The notes under the pieces: model-generated | Told to the model about the DNA's origin: nothing | Database searches by the model: none | The model's input: the letters and a program-made list of their open reading frames with translations, nothing else | Source of the DNA: CAVSJO01 sp963728445 | Lineage (GTDB): Bacteria; Gemmatimonadota; Gemmatimonadetes; Longimicrobiales; RSA9 | Direction of reading: 5' to 3' | NCBI GenBank assembly: GCA_963728445.1 | Contig: CAVSJO010000008.1 | Location: 184,436-248,435 of the forward strand | Length of the DNA stretch: 64,000 nucleotides | Position numbers and translations under genes: made by a program | In this document: positions 1 through 8,485 of the stretch, piece by piece | How positions within the stretch are numbered: the first letter of the stretch is position 1 | Layout of the letters: the number at the start of each line of letters is the position of its first letter

Positions 1-986
1 TCGTCCACGACCACGACGTCCCTCCGACTGGAGAGTCGGGCCAGAGCCACTGCGTTCGCGTCGATGGCGAACGCGCCGCGGAACCGGAAGGCCGAATCGG
101 CCCGCACGACGGCCTTCTCCAGGTGCCCCCCGGGCAGGCGTCGTCCCGTGCGCGTCACGTAGAGCACGTCGCCGGTGCGGGCATCGAGCTGGATGGCGGA
201 CGCCACCACGGCGATGCGGGAGACGACCTCATCGGTCACCGGAGGCTCCGGCACGTGGTCGACAAGGTAGCGCGTCGCGGCCGGCAGGGGGACGGCCACC
301 GCGCCACTCACGTTCGTGCCGCGGCCGCGGAAGGCCGTGGGGACGAGAAACGAGTGGGCGGCCACCCACGATCCGTCGCCCCGCGCCGAGAGGGCGAGCA
401 CGTTGGCGATCCCCTTGATGGACATGTCGGCGAACGGCGCCGCCGGCACGTCCAGCGGCACGGCCCGGTCGCCCTCGATCGCGTACACCAGCCGGCCCGG
501 CAGACGGCCGTACACGTACGCCGTCACGAGCACCCCGCTGCCGGCCTGGCGGACGACCATCGGAGAGAAGTCCACCCGCACCTCGCCCCGGTCCCGACCC
601 TCGAGGGACAGCCGCTTGATACGCCTGCCCCGGCCGTCGGTCACGAGGAGGAGCGAATCCCCTGCGACGGCGGCGGACATGGGCTCCGATACGCCCCGGG
701 GCCCAGACTCCTCGAGATCCAGCATCCAGCGCCGCTGCAGGTCAGGGCCGAGCAGCTCGACCCGCCGCTCGGGGCCGTACAGCACGAGCACCGCGCTGTC
801 GCCGGGCGTCGACACCTCCGTCACCTCCGAACGGCCCGGATTCACCGACAGCGGGTCGCAATGGACCGCCACCCCGTCGGTGAAGTCGTCCAGGTAGACG
901 GGCGAGGGCCCGCTTCCGCGGGAGCACGACGCGCCGGCCAGCAGCAGCGCCGGAAGGCACCGTCCCCACCCGCGCCCAATCTTCAC
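1..986 (-). CDS. Beta-propeller-like lipoprotein, 3' end outside window
   Basis: Minus-strand reading frame that begins at a GTG at 986 and runs off the left edge, so the C-terminus is missing. The N-terminus reads MKIGRGWGRCLPALLLAGAS followed by Cys, a short basic and hydrophobic signal ending in a Cys, which suggests an exported lipoprotein. The mature part alternates strand-forming segments such as DSAVLVLYG and GDSLLLVTDGRGRRI, the pattern of 6-bladed/NHL-type propellers that report position-dependent values. An in-frame GTG at 1013 is a possible earlier start but spoils the signal peptide. It lies 30 bp after the 70-residue secreted protein on the same strand and is probably co-transcribed. 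Function is unknown; the propeller reading is by pattern only. Confidence 0.6.
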   Translation of the reverse strand, partial: MKIGRGWGRCLPALLLAGASCSRGSGPSPVYLDDFTDGVAVHCDPLSVNPGRSEVTEVSTPGDSAVLVLYGPERRVELLGPDLQRRWMLDLEESGPRGVSEPMSAAVAGDSLLLVTDGRGRRIKRLSLEGRDRGEVRVDFSPMVVRQAGSGVLVTAYVYGRLPGRLVYAIEGDRAVPLDVPAAPFADMSIKGIANVLALSARGDGSWVAAHSFLVPTAFRGRGTNVSGAVAVPLPAATRYLVDHVPEPPVTDEVVSRIAVVASAIQLDARTGDVLYVTRTGRRLPGGHLEKAVVRADSAFRFRGAFAIDANAVALARLSSRRDVVVVD

Positions 987-1016
987 CGGCGCTGCCGCCG
1001 GCCGGCCCGACACCGT

Positions 1017-1229
1017 CTACTCCTTCCGGATGATGTGCGCGATGCAGGCGCCGTAGCGGACGCCGCACTCGATCTCCTCCAGCTGCCGCGCCAGCGCCGA
1101 GCTCTCCTGCGTGGCGTCGTTCAGGCAGAGGAAGTAGCTGTTCGTGCACGTCGCGCTCGCGGACTTCGGCGCTGCCACGAGCGACAACCCGGCGACGGCG
1201 ACCGGCATCAGCTTCACGAAGGCCTTCAT
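1017..1229 (-). CDS. 70-aa exported peptide with two CX6C motifs
   Basis: Start ATG at 1229 is preceded by a GGGAGG Shine-Dalgarno about 5 bases away. Residues 1-26 form a signal peptide ending near SASA. The mature part, about 44 residues, carries four cysteines in two identical spacings: C28-X6-C35 and C54-X6-C61, separated by a Gln/Glu/Leu-rich stretch that should be helical. This suggests a small helical hairpin held by two disulfides, like CHCH or twin-CXnC proteins, in the periplasm or outside the cell. It sits directly upstream of the propeller lipoprotein and downstream of a sigma-54 activator gene. I do not recognise the family; the disulfide fold is inferred from spacing only. Confidence 0.7.
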   Translation of the reverse strand: MKAFVKLMPVAVAGLSLVAAPKSASATCTNSYFLCLNDATQESSALARQLEEIECGVRYGACIAHIIRKE

Positions 1230-1350
1230 GCTTCCCTCCCGGGGCTCAGGCCCCGACTCGTGTCGACGCGGGCGACGCCGACGTGCGCCGCTCGCCCGTT
1301 CGACGAAGGCACGCCCGGGGCCACCCGCCCGCCTTACCGTAACATAATGG

Positions 1351-1368
1351 AGCGCAATGACTTGCGCT
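1351..1368. promoter_or_regulatory. Candidate operator palindrome
   Basis: AGCGCAA-TGAC-TTGCGCT is a perfect 7-base inverted repeat with a 4-base centre. It lies in the 272-bp gap between the sigma-54 activator gene and the 70-residue exported peptide, about 120 bp upstream of the peptide start. Enhancer-binding proteins usually bind such dyads 80-150 bp upstream of their promoters, so the position suits a site for the adjacent activator. I found no convincing -24/-12 promoter, so this is inference. The rest of 1230-1501 contains no recognisable gene. Confidence 0.4.
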
Positions 1369-1501
1369 GTTTTCACACCGTCCCGCTTCGCGCGTGAGTG
1401 CGCACCATCGGCCGGTCCCCGCAGCCGACTGCGCGCATTCGCCCCAATACCGCCACCGCGGCCGCGGCTGTCCATGGCGGAATCGGCCAGCGTTGGGCCG
1501 C

Positions 1502-2572
1502 TCATCCGCGGCCTGGCGTCGAAGGGTCGGACTTCGCGGAGCCCGGCGAGGAGGGGTCCAGGCCGTGGGTGCGGAGCTTGGCGCGCAGTGTGCCGCGGGA
1601 CATTCCGAGGAGCGCCGCGGCGCGCGTACGGTTGCCGCGGCAGCGGTCGAGGGCGTCGAGGATGCGTGCGCGCTCCTGGGCGGGCGGGCCGTTGTAGGCG
1701 TAGCGCGGCCATGCGAGGGGAGCCCGGCCGCCGGCGTCCCGGGCCGTCGGCCCCGGGGCGGGCGCATCGGGATCGTCCGCGATGACGGGTCGCTCGCCGC
1801 GGACGACCTCGGGGAGGTCGAGCACGCGGATCTGGGGGCGGTCGCACGACAGCACCGCCGCCTCGACGGCGTGGGCCAGCTCGCGGACGTTGCCGGGCCA
1901 GGCATAGCCAAGCAGGCGGCGCTCGGCCGCCGGCTCGAACCCGCGGCACGCGCGGCGGTAGCGGTGGGCGAGCCTGTCGAGGAAGGCCCGGGCGAGGACG
2001 AGGACGTCGTCGCCGCGCTCCCGGAGGGGCGGCACGCGCAGGCGCAGGACGTTGATGCGGTAGAAGAGGTCGGCGCGGAATTCGCAGCGGGCGACGCGCC
2101 GCTCGAGGGAGGCGTTCGTGGCGGCGACCAGCCGAACGTCGGCGCGGAGCGATCGCTCGGCACCGACGCGGCGGATCTCGCCGTCCTCGAGCGCGGTGAG
2201 CAGCTTGGCCTGCAGCGCCGGGTCGAGGAGGCCGATCTCGTCGAGGAAGAGCGTGCCGCCGTGGGCCTGCTCGAAGAAGCCGCGGTGGGTCTGGTGGGCG
2301 CCGGTGAAGGCCCCGCGGACATGGCCGAAGAAGGCACTCTCGAAGAGGGTCGCGGGGACGCCCGCGCAGTTGACGGGCACGAAACGGGCCCGTGACCGGG
2401 CGGAGGCAGCGTGGATCGCCCGTGCGAGCACGCCCTTGCCGGTTCCGGTCTCTCCGGTGAGGAGGACGGAAGCGTCCACGGCCGCGGCCGAACGGGCGAA
2501 GTGCCGGAGCGACTCGGCGGCCGGGCTGTCGCCCAGGATCGCCGCGGTCGTGTCGTCGGAGGGCAGGGCCAT
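1502..2572 (-). CDS. Receiver-less sigma-54-dependent transcriptional activator
   Basis: A 356-residue bacterial enhancer-binding protein with only the AAA+ and DNA-binding domains. Walker A is GETGTGKG at residues 40-47. The sigma-54 contact loop GAFTGA is intact at 87-92, and Walker B LFLDE is at 109-112. An arginine-rich R-finger region and the WPGNVREL motif follow, then a C-terminal Fis-type helix-turn-helix (GNRTRAAALLGMSRGTLRAK). There is no N-terminal receiver, GAF or PAS domain, so activity is probably set by expression level or a partner protein, as in PspF. It hydrolyses ATP to remodel sigma-54 RNA polymerase. The start ATG at 2572 lacks a strong Shine-Dalgarno. Divergent from the POT transporter; targets unknown, possibly the exported peptide and lipoprotein downstream. 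Confidence 0.92.
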   Translation of the reverse strand: MALPSDDTTAAILGDSPAAESLRHFARSAAAVDASVLLTGETGTGKGVLARAIHAASARSRARFVPVNCAGVPATLFESAFFGHVRGAFTGAHQTHRGFFEQAHGGTLFLDEIGLLDPALQAKLLTALEDGEIRRVGAERSLRADVRLVAATNASLERRVARCEFRADLFYRINVLRLRVPPLRERGDDVLVLARAFLDRLAHRYRRACRGFEPAAERRLLGYAWPGNVRELAHAVEAAVLSCDRPQIRVLDLPEVVRGERPVIADDPDAPAPGPTARDAGGRAPLAWPRYAYNGPPAQERARILDALDRCRGNRTRAAALLGMSRGTLRAKLRTHGLDPSSPGSAKSDPSTPGRG

Positions 2573-2782
2573 GGTGACACAGGATCGGGCATTGTGGAGG
2601 GCCACTCCATAGCGGGAACGGACGGCCGCGGAAACGGACGGAAGGATGGAGAGGGCGCGCGAAGGCGGTGGCGAGGCAGGATCGGCGTGGCACGGCGTTG
2701 CGTGGCGACATAGATTCGGCCATTCGTCTCCACACGGCGCGGGTGGCCGTCCCGGCCGGCGTTTCCTCGAGCCCCACGACCC

Positions 2783-4546
2783 ATGACGAAAGACCCCACC
2801 TCGGAATTCTCGGACGAAGCGGCGGCGGAGGTCGCGGGCCAGCCGATCGCGGCCGCGGGCGACGCATCCCTCGATCGGGGGTTCTTCGGGCACCCCCGAG
2901 GCCTGCGTGTGCTCTTCTTCACGGAGATGTGGGAGCGCTTCAGCTATTACGGAATGCGCGCGCTCCTGGTGCTCTTCATGACGGCGGCGGCGGTGGGAGC
3001 GAACGCCGGGCTCGGCTTCGACGAGGGGAAGGCCGGCGCGATCTACGGTCTCTACACGGGGATGGTCTACCTGCTGGCGCTGCCCGGGGGCTGGGTCGCG
3101 GACAAGCTGTGGGGCCAGCGGCGCGCCGTGTTCGTCGGCGGCTGCATCATCGCGCTGGGCCACTTCACGCTGGCGGGGCCGCTGGTCGGTCTGCCCGTCC
3201 TGCCGACGTTCTTCCTCGGCCTCTTCTTCATCGTGGTCGGGACGGGGCTGCTGAAGCCGAACGTCAGCACGATGGTAGGGGAGCTCTACCCGTCGGCGGA
3301 CGACGCGACCTCCCACGAGCAGGCGAAGGCCGCGGGGGCGCGCAGGGACGCCGCGTTCTCGATCTTCTACATGGGCATCAACCTGGGAGCGATCCTCGGC
3401 CCCTTCATCTGTGGCACCCTCGGGGAGAAGGTCAACTACCACTGGGGCTTCTCGGCGGCGGGCTTCGGGATGCTCCTCGGCCTCGTCCAGTACCGCTGGG
3501 GCGGCCGATACCTCGGCACCGCCGGCGAACTCGGCGGCGGCGAGGCGCCGGACACGATCCGCAGGCGCGGCCAGCGCTTCTATCTGACGGCCGGCGTCGT
3601 CGCCATCGCCATGGCCGTGTTCATCTGGCTGACCACGTCCGGTGCCCTGCCCCTGTCCCTGCAGACCGTCGCCACGTGGTTCGGCTACGGCATCCTGCTC
3701 CTCACGATCCTCTTCTTCAGCGGCCTGATCTTCAACCTGATGTGGGCGGGCGTCATGCTGGTGCTCTTCGTCGGGCTCAGCGCCGCGCTGTCCCCCGTGT
3801 TCGGGGACGCAACGGTGGCGGGCCAGTGGGCCATCGTGATCACGCTCGGGGCCTTCATCCTCCTGAACCTCGGACTGCTCGCGACGAAGGGCGCCGAGGT
3901 CTCGGTGGAGAAGAAGCGCCTCATGGTCATCTTCTGGCTCTTCCTGCTCGTGTCCATCTTCTGGTCCGGGTTCGAGCAGGCGGGCTCTTCCATGAACCTC
4001 TTCGCCCGGGACCTCACGGACCGCACGTACTTCGGCTGGGAGATGCCGACGACGTGGCTGCAAAACGTGAACCCGTTCTTCATCATCGTCCTGGCGCCGG
4101 TCTTCGGCTACCTCTGGCAGTGGCTGGCGGCCCGGAACCGCAACCCGTCCATTCCGATGAAGTTCGGCCTCGGCCTGCTCGGGCTGTCCCTGGGCTTCTT
4201 CGTGATCTCGTGGGGCGCCGCCCAGGCCGCGACGGCGGGCAAGGTCACGGCCGCGTGGCTCGTCGTTACCTACTTCCTGCATACGTGCGGGGAGCTGTCC
4301 CTCTCGCCCGTGGGCCTGTCCTCCATGACGAAGCTCGCGCCGAAGGGACGCGTCGGTCAGATGATGGGGGTATGGTTCATCGGCGCGGCGCTCGGGAACC
4401 TCTTCGCCGGCCTCGTCGCCGGCAGCCTCGAGACGCTGCCGCCGGACGTCCTGTTCCGGGACGTCGCCCTGTTCACCGGCTCGGCGGCAGTCGTCGCGCT
4501 GATCGTCAGCCCCTGGGTGAAGAAACTGACGGTGGGAGTCCAGTAA
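2783..4546 (+). CDS. POT/PTR2-family proton-dependent oligopeptide transporter
   Basis: A 587-residue inner-membrane protein of the POT (PTR2) branch of the major facilitator superfamily, importing di- and tripeptides with protons. The family's ExxER motif is present as E48-x-x-E51-R52 within EMWERFSYYGMR. The second signature region, GTGLLKPNVSTMVGELY, and the FSIFYMGINLGA segment follow. About 14 hydrophobic helices can be read, including a two-helix insertion in the middle typical of bacterial members, and length is as expected. The ATG at 2783 starts the conserved protein. The next gene begins 14 bp downstream behind its own Shine-Dalgarno, so both may be on one transcript. Substrate range cannot be read from sequence. 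Confidence 0.93.
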   Translation: MTKDPTSEFSDEAAAEVAGQPIAAAGDASLDRGFFGHPRGLRVLFFTEMWERFSYYGMRALLVLFMTAAAVGANAGLGFDEGKAGAIYGLYTGMVYLLALPGGWVADKLWGQRRAVFVGGCIIALGHFTLAGPLVGLPVLPTFFLGLFFIVVGTGLLKPNVSTMVGELYPSADDATSHEQAKAAGARRDAAFSIFYMGINLGAILGPFICGTLGEKVNYHWGFSAAGFGMLLGLVQYRWGGRYLGTAGELGGGEAPDTIRRRGQRFYLTAGVVAIAMAVFIWLTTSGALPLSLQTVATWFGYGILLLTILFFSGLIFNLMWAGVMLVLFVGLSAALSPVFGDATVAGQWAIVITLGAFILLNLGLLATKGAEVSVEKKRLMVIFWLFLLVSIFWSGFEQAGSSMNLFARDLTDRTYFGWEMPTTWLQNVNPFFIIVLAPVFGYLWQWLAARNRNPSIPMKFGLGLLGLSLGFFVISWGAAQAATAGKVTAAWLVVTYFLHTCGELSLSPVGLSSMTKLAPKGRVGQMMGVWFIGAALGNLFAGLVAGSLETLPPDVLFRDVALFTGSAAVVALIVSPWVKKLTVGVQ

Positions 4547-4559
4547 CGCGGGAGGCCTC

Positions 4560-5852
4560 GTGTTCGCGAACGACCCGATCGCGGAGCTCGCACGGCGTCT
4601 CGCCGCCGGGGCCCTCCTCGCGCTCGCACTCGCGGCCTCGGCCGGGCCGGCCCGCGCCCAGGCGCCCACGCGCACCGACAGCGCCGCGGTGCTGCTGGAC
4701 GCCGCGGCCCGCCTCGATGCCGAAGGGCGCGAGGACGCCGCGGACGCCCTCTACGACCTCATCCTGCGCCGCTACGGGGACACGCCGTCCGCCACGCGCG
4801 TCCGCGCCCTCGCTCGAGGACAGGCGGCCGCGGCCGCCAGTCGCGGCGCCCGCACCGAGCTGACCGTCTGGGGCACCACGTACGGGCTCTGGACCGGCGT
4901 GGCGGTGCCCGCCGCGCTCGGGGCCGACGGCGCCGGTGCATACGGCCTCGGTCTGCTCCTCGGCGGCCCGGCCGGGTTCCTCGCCTCCCGCGCCTACGCC
5001 CACGCCCGGCCCCTGACGGTGGGGGACGCACGGGCCGTGACCCTGGGCGGTACGTGGGGAACGTGGCAGGGCTTCGGCTGGAGCGCCGTCGCGGACTGGG
5101 GGGAAGGGACGACCTTCTCCGACTGCGTGCCCGGCCCGGAACCGTGCATCGACACGTCGTCGTCGGAGGATCCCGTCCGCGCCCGCTTCGCGTCCGCCCT
5201 CGTCGGCGGCCTCGTCGGCATCGGCGTCGGCGCGTGGATCGCCGATCGGGCCGAGGTCGAGCCGGGCACGGCCACGATGGTGAACTTCGGCGCGCTCTGG
5301 GCGACGGGCTACGGGCTCGGCGCCGGTGCCATCGCCGGCCTCGAGGACGACGCGCTTCTTGCGACGACGCTGCTCGCCGGCGACGCGGGCCTCATCGCCA
5401 CGGCCCTCGCGGCCCCCGCGTGGGACGTGAGCCGGCCCCGGGCGCGGCTGATCAACATCGCGGGCGTCGCCGGGGTGCTCGGAGGGGTCGGGCTCGACCT
5501 GCTGATCCAGCCGGACGACGAGAAGGTCGGCTACGCCATCCCCATGGCGACGGGCGCGGTCGGCCTCACGATCGGGGTCCTCACCACCCGCGGGATGGAC
5601 CGGCGGGGCGCGGGGGACTCCAGCGGAACGGGGTCGAGCGGACAGGGGCCGAGCAGAACGGGTGCGGGCGAAACGGGCGCGGCTGTGCGGGGCGCTGGTG
5701 GACGATCGGCCGGGGGCGGCGCCCTCGTGCGGCGGAGCGCGGAGGGGTGGAAAGTGGGCGCTCCGGTGCTCGGTTTGGCACGCTCCCGCGCGCCGGGAAG
5801 GCCGGATCGGCCCGCCCTGCGACTGACGCTCCTCCGGGCCGCCCTGCCCTGA
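4560..5852 (+). CDS. Exported protein with many glycine-rich hydrophobic segments, unknown function
   Basis: GTG start at 4560 with GGGAGG 5 bases upstream. Residues 1-34 form a signal peptide ending ARAQA. Residues about 40-80 are helical and resemble a single TPR-like repeat (LDAEGREDAADALYDLILRRYGD). From about 100 to 345 come repeated glycine/alanine-rich hydrophobic stretches (LVGGLVGIGVGAWIADRAEV and similar), which could be membrane helices or strand hairpins. The last about 75 residues are low-complexity Gly/Ser/Thr/Arg sequence from a short DNA repeat near 5616-5680 and may be disordered. It ends 9 bp before the convergent coiled-coil gene. I do not recognise the family. Confidence 0.75.
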   Translation: MFANDPIAELARRLAAGALLALALAASAGPARAQAPTRTDSAAVLLDAAARLDAEGREDAADALYDLILRRYGDTPSATRVRALARGQAAAAASRGARTELTVWGTTYGLWTGVAVPAALGADGAGAYGLGLLLGGPAGFLASRAYAHARPLTVGDARAVTLGGTWGTWQGFGWSAVADWGEGTTFSDCVPGPEPCIDTSSSEDPVRARFASALVGGLVGIGVGAWIADRAEVEPGTATMVNFGALWATGYGLGAGAIAGLEDDALLATTLLAGDAGLIATALAAPAWDVSRPRARLINIAGVAGVLGGVGLDLLIQPDDEKVGYAIPMATGAVGLTIGVLTTRGMDRRGAGDSSGTGSSGQGPSRTGAGETGAAVRGAGGRSAGGGALVRRSAEGWKVGAPVLGLARSRAPGRPDRPALRLTLLRAALP

Positions 5853-5861
5853 GCGAGGCGC

Positions 5862-6557
5862 TCAGCGCATCTTCCGCTTCAGCTCCTCGAGGCGCTGCTC
5901 GGCGGCGCGCTCCCGCGCCTCCTTCTCCATCCTCTGGAAGACCTTCTCCCGCTCCTCGTCCTGGAACGGGTCGCGGGCGAAGGGCGACGAACCCGCGTCG
6001 GACGAGCCGCCAGCCGCGCGCGGGTCGAACGCCCCGCCGCTGCCGGATCCGGCTCCCGAGTCGCCGGGGCCGGCCGAGGCGGCGCCTGCGCCCGCGCCCC
6101 CGTTGCCGCCTCCGGCATGGCCCAGGGAGCCTGGAGGCGGGTCCGCGCGCAGCCGCGATTCCGCCTCCTCCAGCGCCTGTCTCATCTCCGAGAGGTCCGT
6201 CGTGCGCAGCTCCCACTCCGCCGTGAGCGCAACCACTACCTGTTCGAGCACGACGGCCCGCCGGCCGTGGCGCTCGGCGAACTCCGCCGCGATGCCGGCC
6301 GTCTCCTCGTCCTCGATCCGTGCGGCCATCTGCTGACGACGGCGGCAGGTGGCCTCCTCCTCGCGCTCGCGGGCCAGCTCCACCTCCGCGCGGCGCCGCT
6401 CGGCGTGCACGCGCTGCACCGCCTTCTCGGCCGCCGCGTGGTCCCGGCGCATGCCGGCGAGGCGACCGGCGACGTCGCCTTCGGGCGCGTCCGTCCCCAG
6501 CTCGCGGTAGAAATTGTCCACCGCCTCCCGCCACGCCTGTCTGAGCTCCTCGAACAT
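5862..6557 (-). CDS. Coiled-coil protein with disordered Gly-rich linker
   Basis: A 231-residue soluble protein without signal peptide. Residues 1-135 are almost continuous charged helix (Glu/Arg/Ala, heptad-like, for example REEEATCRRRQQMAARIEDE), reminiscent of PspA-like or other structural coiled coils. Residues about 138-195 are a Gly/Ala/Ser-rich linker, and the last 35 residues return to a highly charged helix (EREKVFQRMEKEARERAAEQ). The ATG at 6557 begins MFEELRQAWREAVDNFY. It is convergent with the preceding exported protein. No catalytic motif is visible; a scaffolding role is possible but unproven. Confidence 0.7.
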   Translation of the reverse strand: MFEELRQAWREAVDNFYRELGTDAPEGDVAGRLAGMRRDHAAAEKAVQRVHAERRRAEVELAREREEEATCRRRQQMAARIEDEETAGIAAEFAERHGRRAVVLEQVVVALTAEWELRTTDLSEMRQALEEAESRLRADPPPGSLGHAGGGNGGAGAGAASAGPGDSGAGSGSGGAFDPRAAGGSSDAGSSPFARDPFQDEEREKVFQRMEKEARERAAEQRLEELKRKMR

Positions 6558-6681
6558 GCCGCCAACCTAACACCATGCTGCACATGGTGGTAGCGGCGCG
6601 ATCCTTGCTCCGGCACCCCTCCAGAACCCGGTCGCCGCCGCTGCCGCGAGCGACCGATCCTCCGCCGCCCCCGGACCCGAA

Positions 6682-7677
6682 ATGACCGGCTCCTCGACGA
6701 ACTCCACGAGCATGGCGACGGGCCGGACCGCACCCCGCGGCAAGCCCCTCTCGCCGGAAGAGCAGAAGTCCCTGACCCACGGGGAGTTCTGGATCCCGGA
6801 GACGGAGCGCAACGTCTACCGTCTCGCGCTGGAGACGCTGAACGCCGCCGGCGTCCGCTACGTCGTGAGCGGCCTGTACGCGATCTACGAGTACACGGGG
6901 ATCTATCGGGAGACGAAGGACCTGGACCTGATGCTGGAGCCGTCGTGGGTCGTGCCCGCCGCTCGGGCACTGCGGGAGGCCGGATTCCGCGTCGAGCTGA
7001 CCGAGGCCCACTGGATCGCGAAGGCCTTCCGGGACGGGCACATGGTCGACATGGTCTTCGGAATGGGCAACGGCCTGGCCTTCATCGACGAGCGCTGGCA
7101 CCGACACGCACGCCCCGCCATCCTCGCCGCGACGCAGGTCCGCGTCGCCCCGCCGGAGGAGCTGATCTGGCACCGGCTCTACATCTCGGAGCGGCACCGG
7201 ACCGACATGGCCGACGTCGCCCACCTGATCCTGACCCGGGGTGACGAGCTGGACTGGGAGCGCATCCTCGAGCGCGCCGGCGCCCACTGGCTGCTGCTCC
7301 TGGCGCAGGTGCACCTCTTCGACTTCGTCTACCCGTCGCACCGGGGCCGCATCCCGGACGCGGTCCGCACGACGCTCCTCGAACGGGCGCGGGAGCAGGC
7401 GAAGGAAGGCACGGACCCCGACGCCGCCTTCCGCGGGACGCTCGTGTCCCGGTTCTCGTTCGCCATCGACGTGAACGAGTGGGGCTTCCGGGACCTGCGC
7501 TCCCAGGCCATCGACGCGGCGCGCTCCCTGCCCATCGTGCAGGAGATCCGGATGGCGGACGTGTGGCAGAACGACGAGCCCGGCCGCGCCGGGGCCGTCG
7601 GCAGGCACGCCGGCGAGTCGCAGCCGGAGGTCGACGAAGGCGAATCCGACGAGGAGGGACGGAATGGCGAAGGGTAG
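6682..7677 (+). CDS. Nucleotidyltransferase-fold protein
   Basis: A 331-residue cytoplasmic protein. Residues about 50-75 (AAGVRYVVSGLYAIYEYTGI) followed by RETKDLDLML match the nucleotidyltransferase superfamily core: the gly-rich SG motif and a D-x-D metal pair. HMVDMVFGM supplies the third acidic position. This layout is like that of MNT/AbiEii-type and aminoglycoside-type nucleotidyltransferases with no assigned substrate. The C-terminal 40 residues are acidic and probably disordered. It overlaps the metallophosphoesterase start by 14 bp, so the two are translationally coupled and probably act together, one adding and one removing phosphate or nucleotides. Start uncertain: ATG 6682 or the in-frame ATG at 6712. 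Confidence 0.75.
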   Translation: MTGSSTNSTSMATGRTAPRGKPLSPEEQKSLTHGEFWIPETERNVYRLALETLNAAGVRYVVSGLYAIYEYTGIYRETKDLDLMLEPSWVVPAARALREAGFRVELTEAHWIAKAFRDGHMVDMVFGMGNGLAFIDERWHRHARPAILAATQVRVAPPEELIWHRLYISERHRTDMADVAHLILTRGDELDWERILERAGAHWLLLLAQVHLFDFVYPSHRGRIPDAVRTTLLERAREQAKEGTDPDAAFRGTLVSRFSFAIDVNEWGFRDLRSQAIDAARSLPIVQEIRMADVWQNDEPGRAGAVGRHAGESQPEVDEGESDEEGRNGEG

Positions 7678-8485
7678 GCCGATCCGCATCGCGGCCGTGG
7701 GAGACGTGCACTTCAACGGCACGAAGGGGAGCCTCGTGGATACGTTCGGCGCGGCCTCCCGGGACGCCGACATCCTCGTGCTGTGCGGGGACCTGACGAC
7801 CCACGGCACCGAGGAGCAGATGCGGGGACTCGTGGCCGAGCTGTCGACCGTAGACATCCCCATCGTCGGCGTGCTGGGGAACCACGACCACGAGTCCGAC
7901 GAACAGGAGGCGGTCACCCGTGTCCTGTGCGAGGCCGGCGTGGACATGCTCGACGGCGGCCACACCGTCATCGAGGGCATCGGGTTCGCCGGCATCAAGG
8001 GCTTCGCCGGCGGGTTCGACCGGGGCGCGCTGTCGCCCTTCGGCGAGCGCATCGTGAAGGACTTCGTCCAGGCTGCCCTCGACGAATCGTTGAAGCTCGA
8101 GAATGCGCTGCGCGCCCTGCCGACCGAGACCAAGGTCGCCGTGCTGCACTACGCGCCCATCGCCGCCACGGTCGAGGGCGAGCCCGAGATCATCTGGCCC
8201 TTCCTCGGCTCCTCCCGACTCGTCCAGCCCCTCGACACCCTCGGCACGACCGTCGTCTTCCACGGCCACGCCCACCACGGGACACTGCGCGGCGAAACCC
8301 CCGGCGGGGTCCCCGTCTTCAACGTCTCGCAGCCCCTGCTCCGGGAGGAGACGGGCTCCGACTACTTCCTCTGGGAGGGAAGGGCGCCCGACCGGCGATC
8401 CCGTCGCGCCGTGCCCCGGGGCGAAGAGGAACAGCCTCAGCCGAATCGCTCCAGGAAGCGCACCAGAGCCGCCTCCTCCGGATAG
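7664..8485 (+). CDS. Calcineurin-like metallophosphoesterase
   Basis: A 273-residue two-metal phosphoesterase. All canonical blocks are present in order: GDVH (D14, H16), GDLT (D43), GNHDHE (N73, H74, D75), a histidine in VLHYAP, and the final GHAHHG. No signal peptide, so it is cytosolic. The C-terminal 35 residues (RRSRRAVPRGEEEQPQPNRS) are basic, low-complexity and extend 49 bp over the 3' end of the convergent topoisomerase gene. The start overlaps the nucleotidyltransferase stop by 14 bp. Substrate unknown; the conserved pairing with a nucleotidyltransferase-fold gene suggests a nucleotide or nucleotidylated target. Confidence 0.88.
   Translation: MAKGRPIRIAAVGDVHFNGTKGSLVDTFGAASRDADILVLCGDLTTHGTEEQMRGLVAELSTVDIPIVGVLGNHDHESDEQEAVTRVLCEAGVDMLDGGHTVIEGIGFAGIKGFAGGFDRGALSPFGERIVKDFVQAALDESLKLENALRALPTETKVAVLHYAPIAATVEGEPEIIWPFLGSSRLVQPLDTLGTTVVFHGHAHHGTLRGETPGGVPVFNVSQPLLREETGSDYFLWEGRAPDRRSRRAVPRGEEEQPQPNRSRKRTRAASSG

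Noticed and set aside
2573..4675. Upstream part of a 1057-codon minus-strand frame starting at 4675 and reading into the sigma-54 activator
   Set aside because: The sequence between 2573 and 4675 is antisense to the POT transporter, with Arg/Glu/His-rich meaningless composition; only the part after ATG 2572 shows AAA+ motifs.
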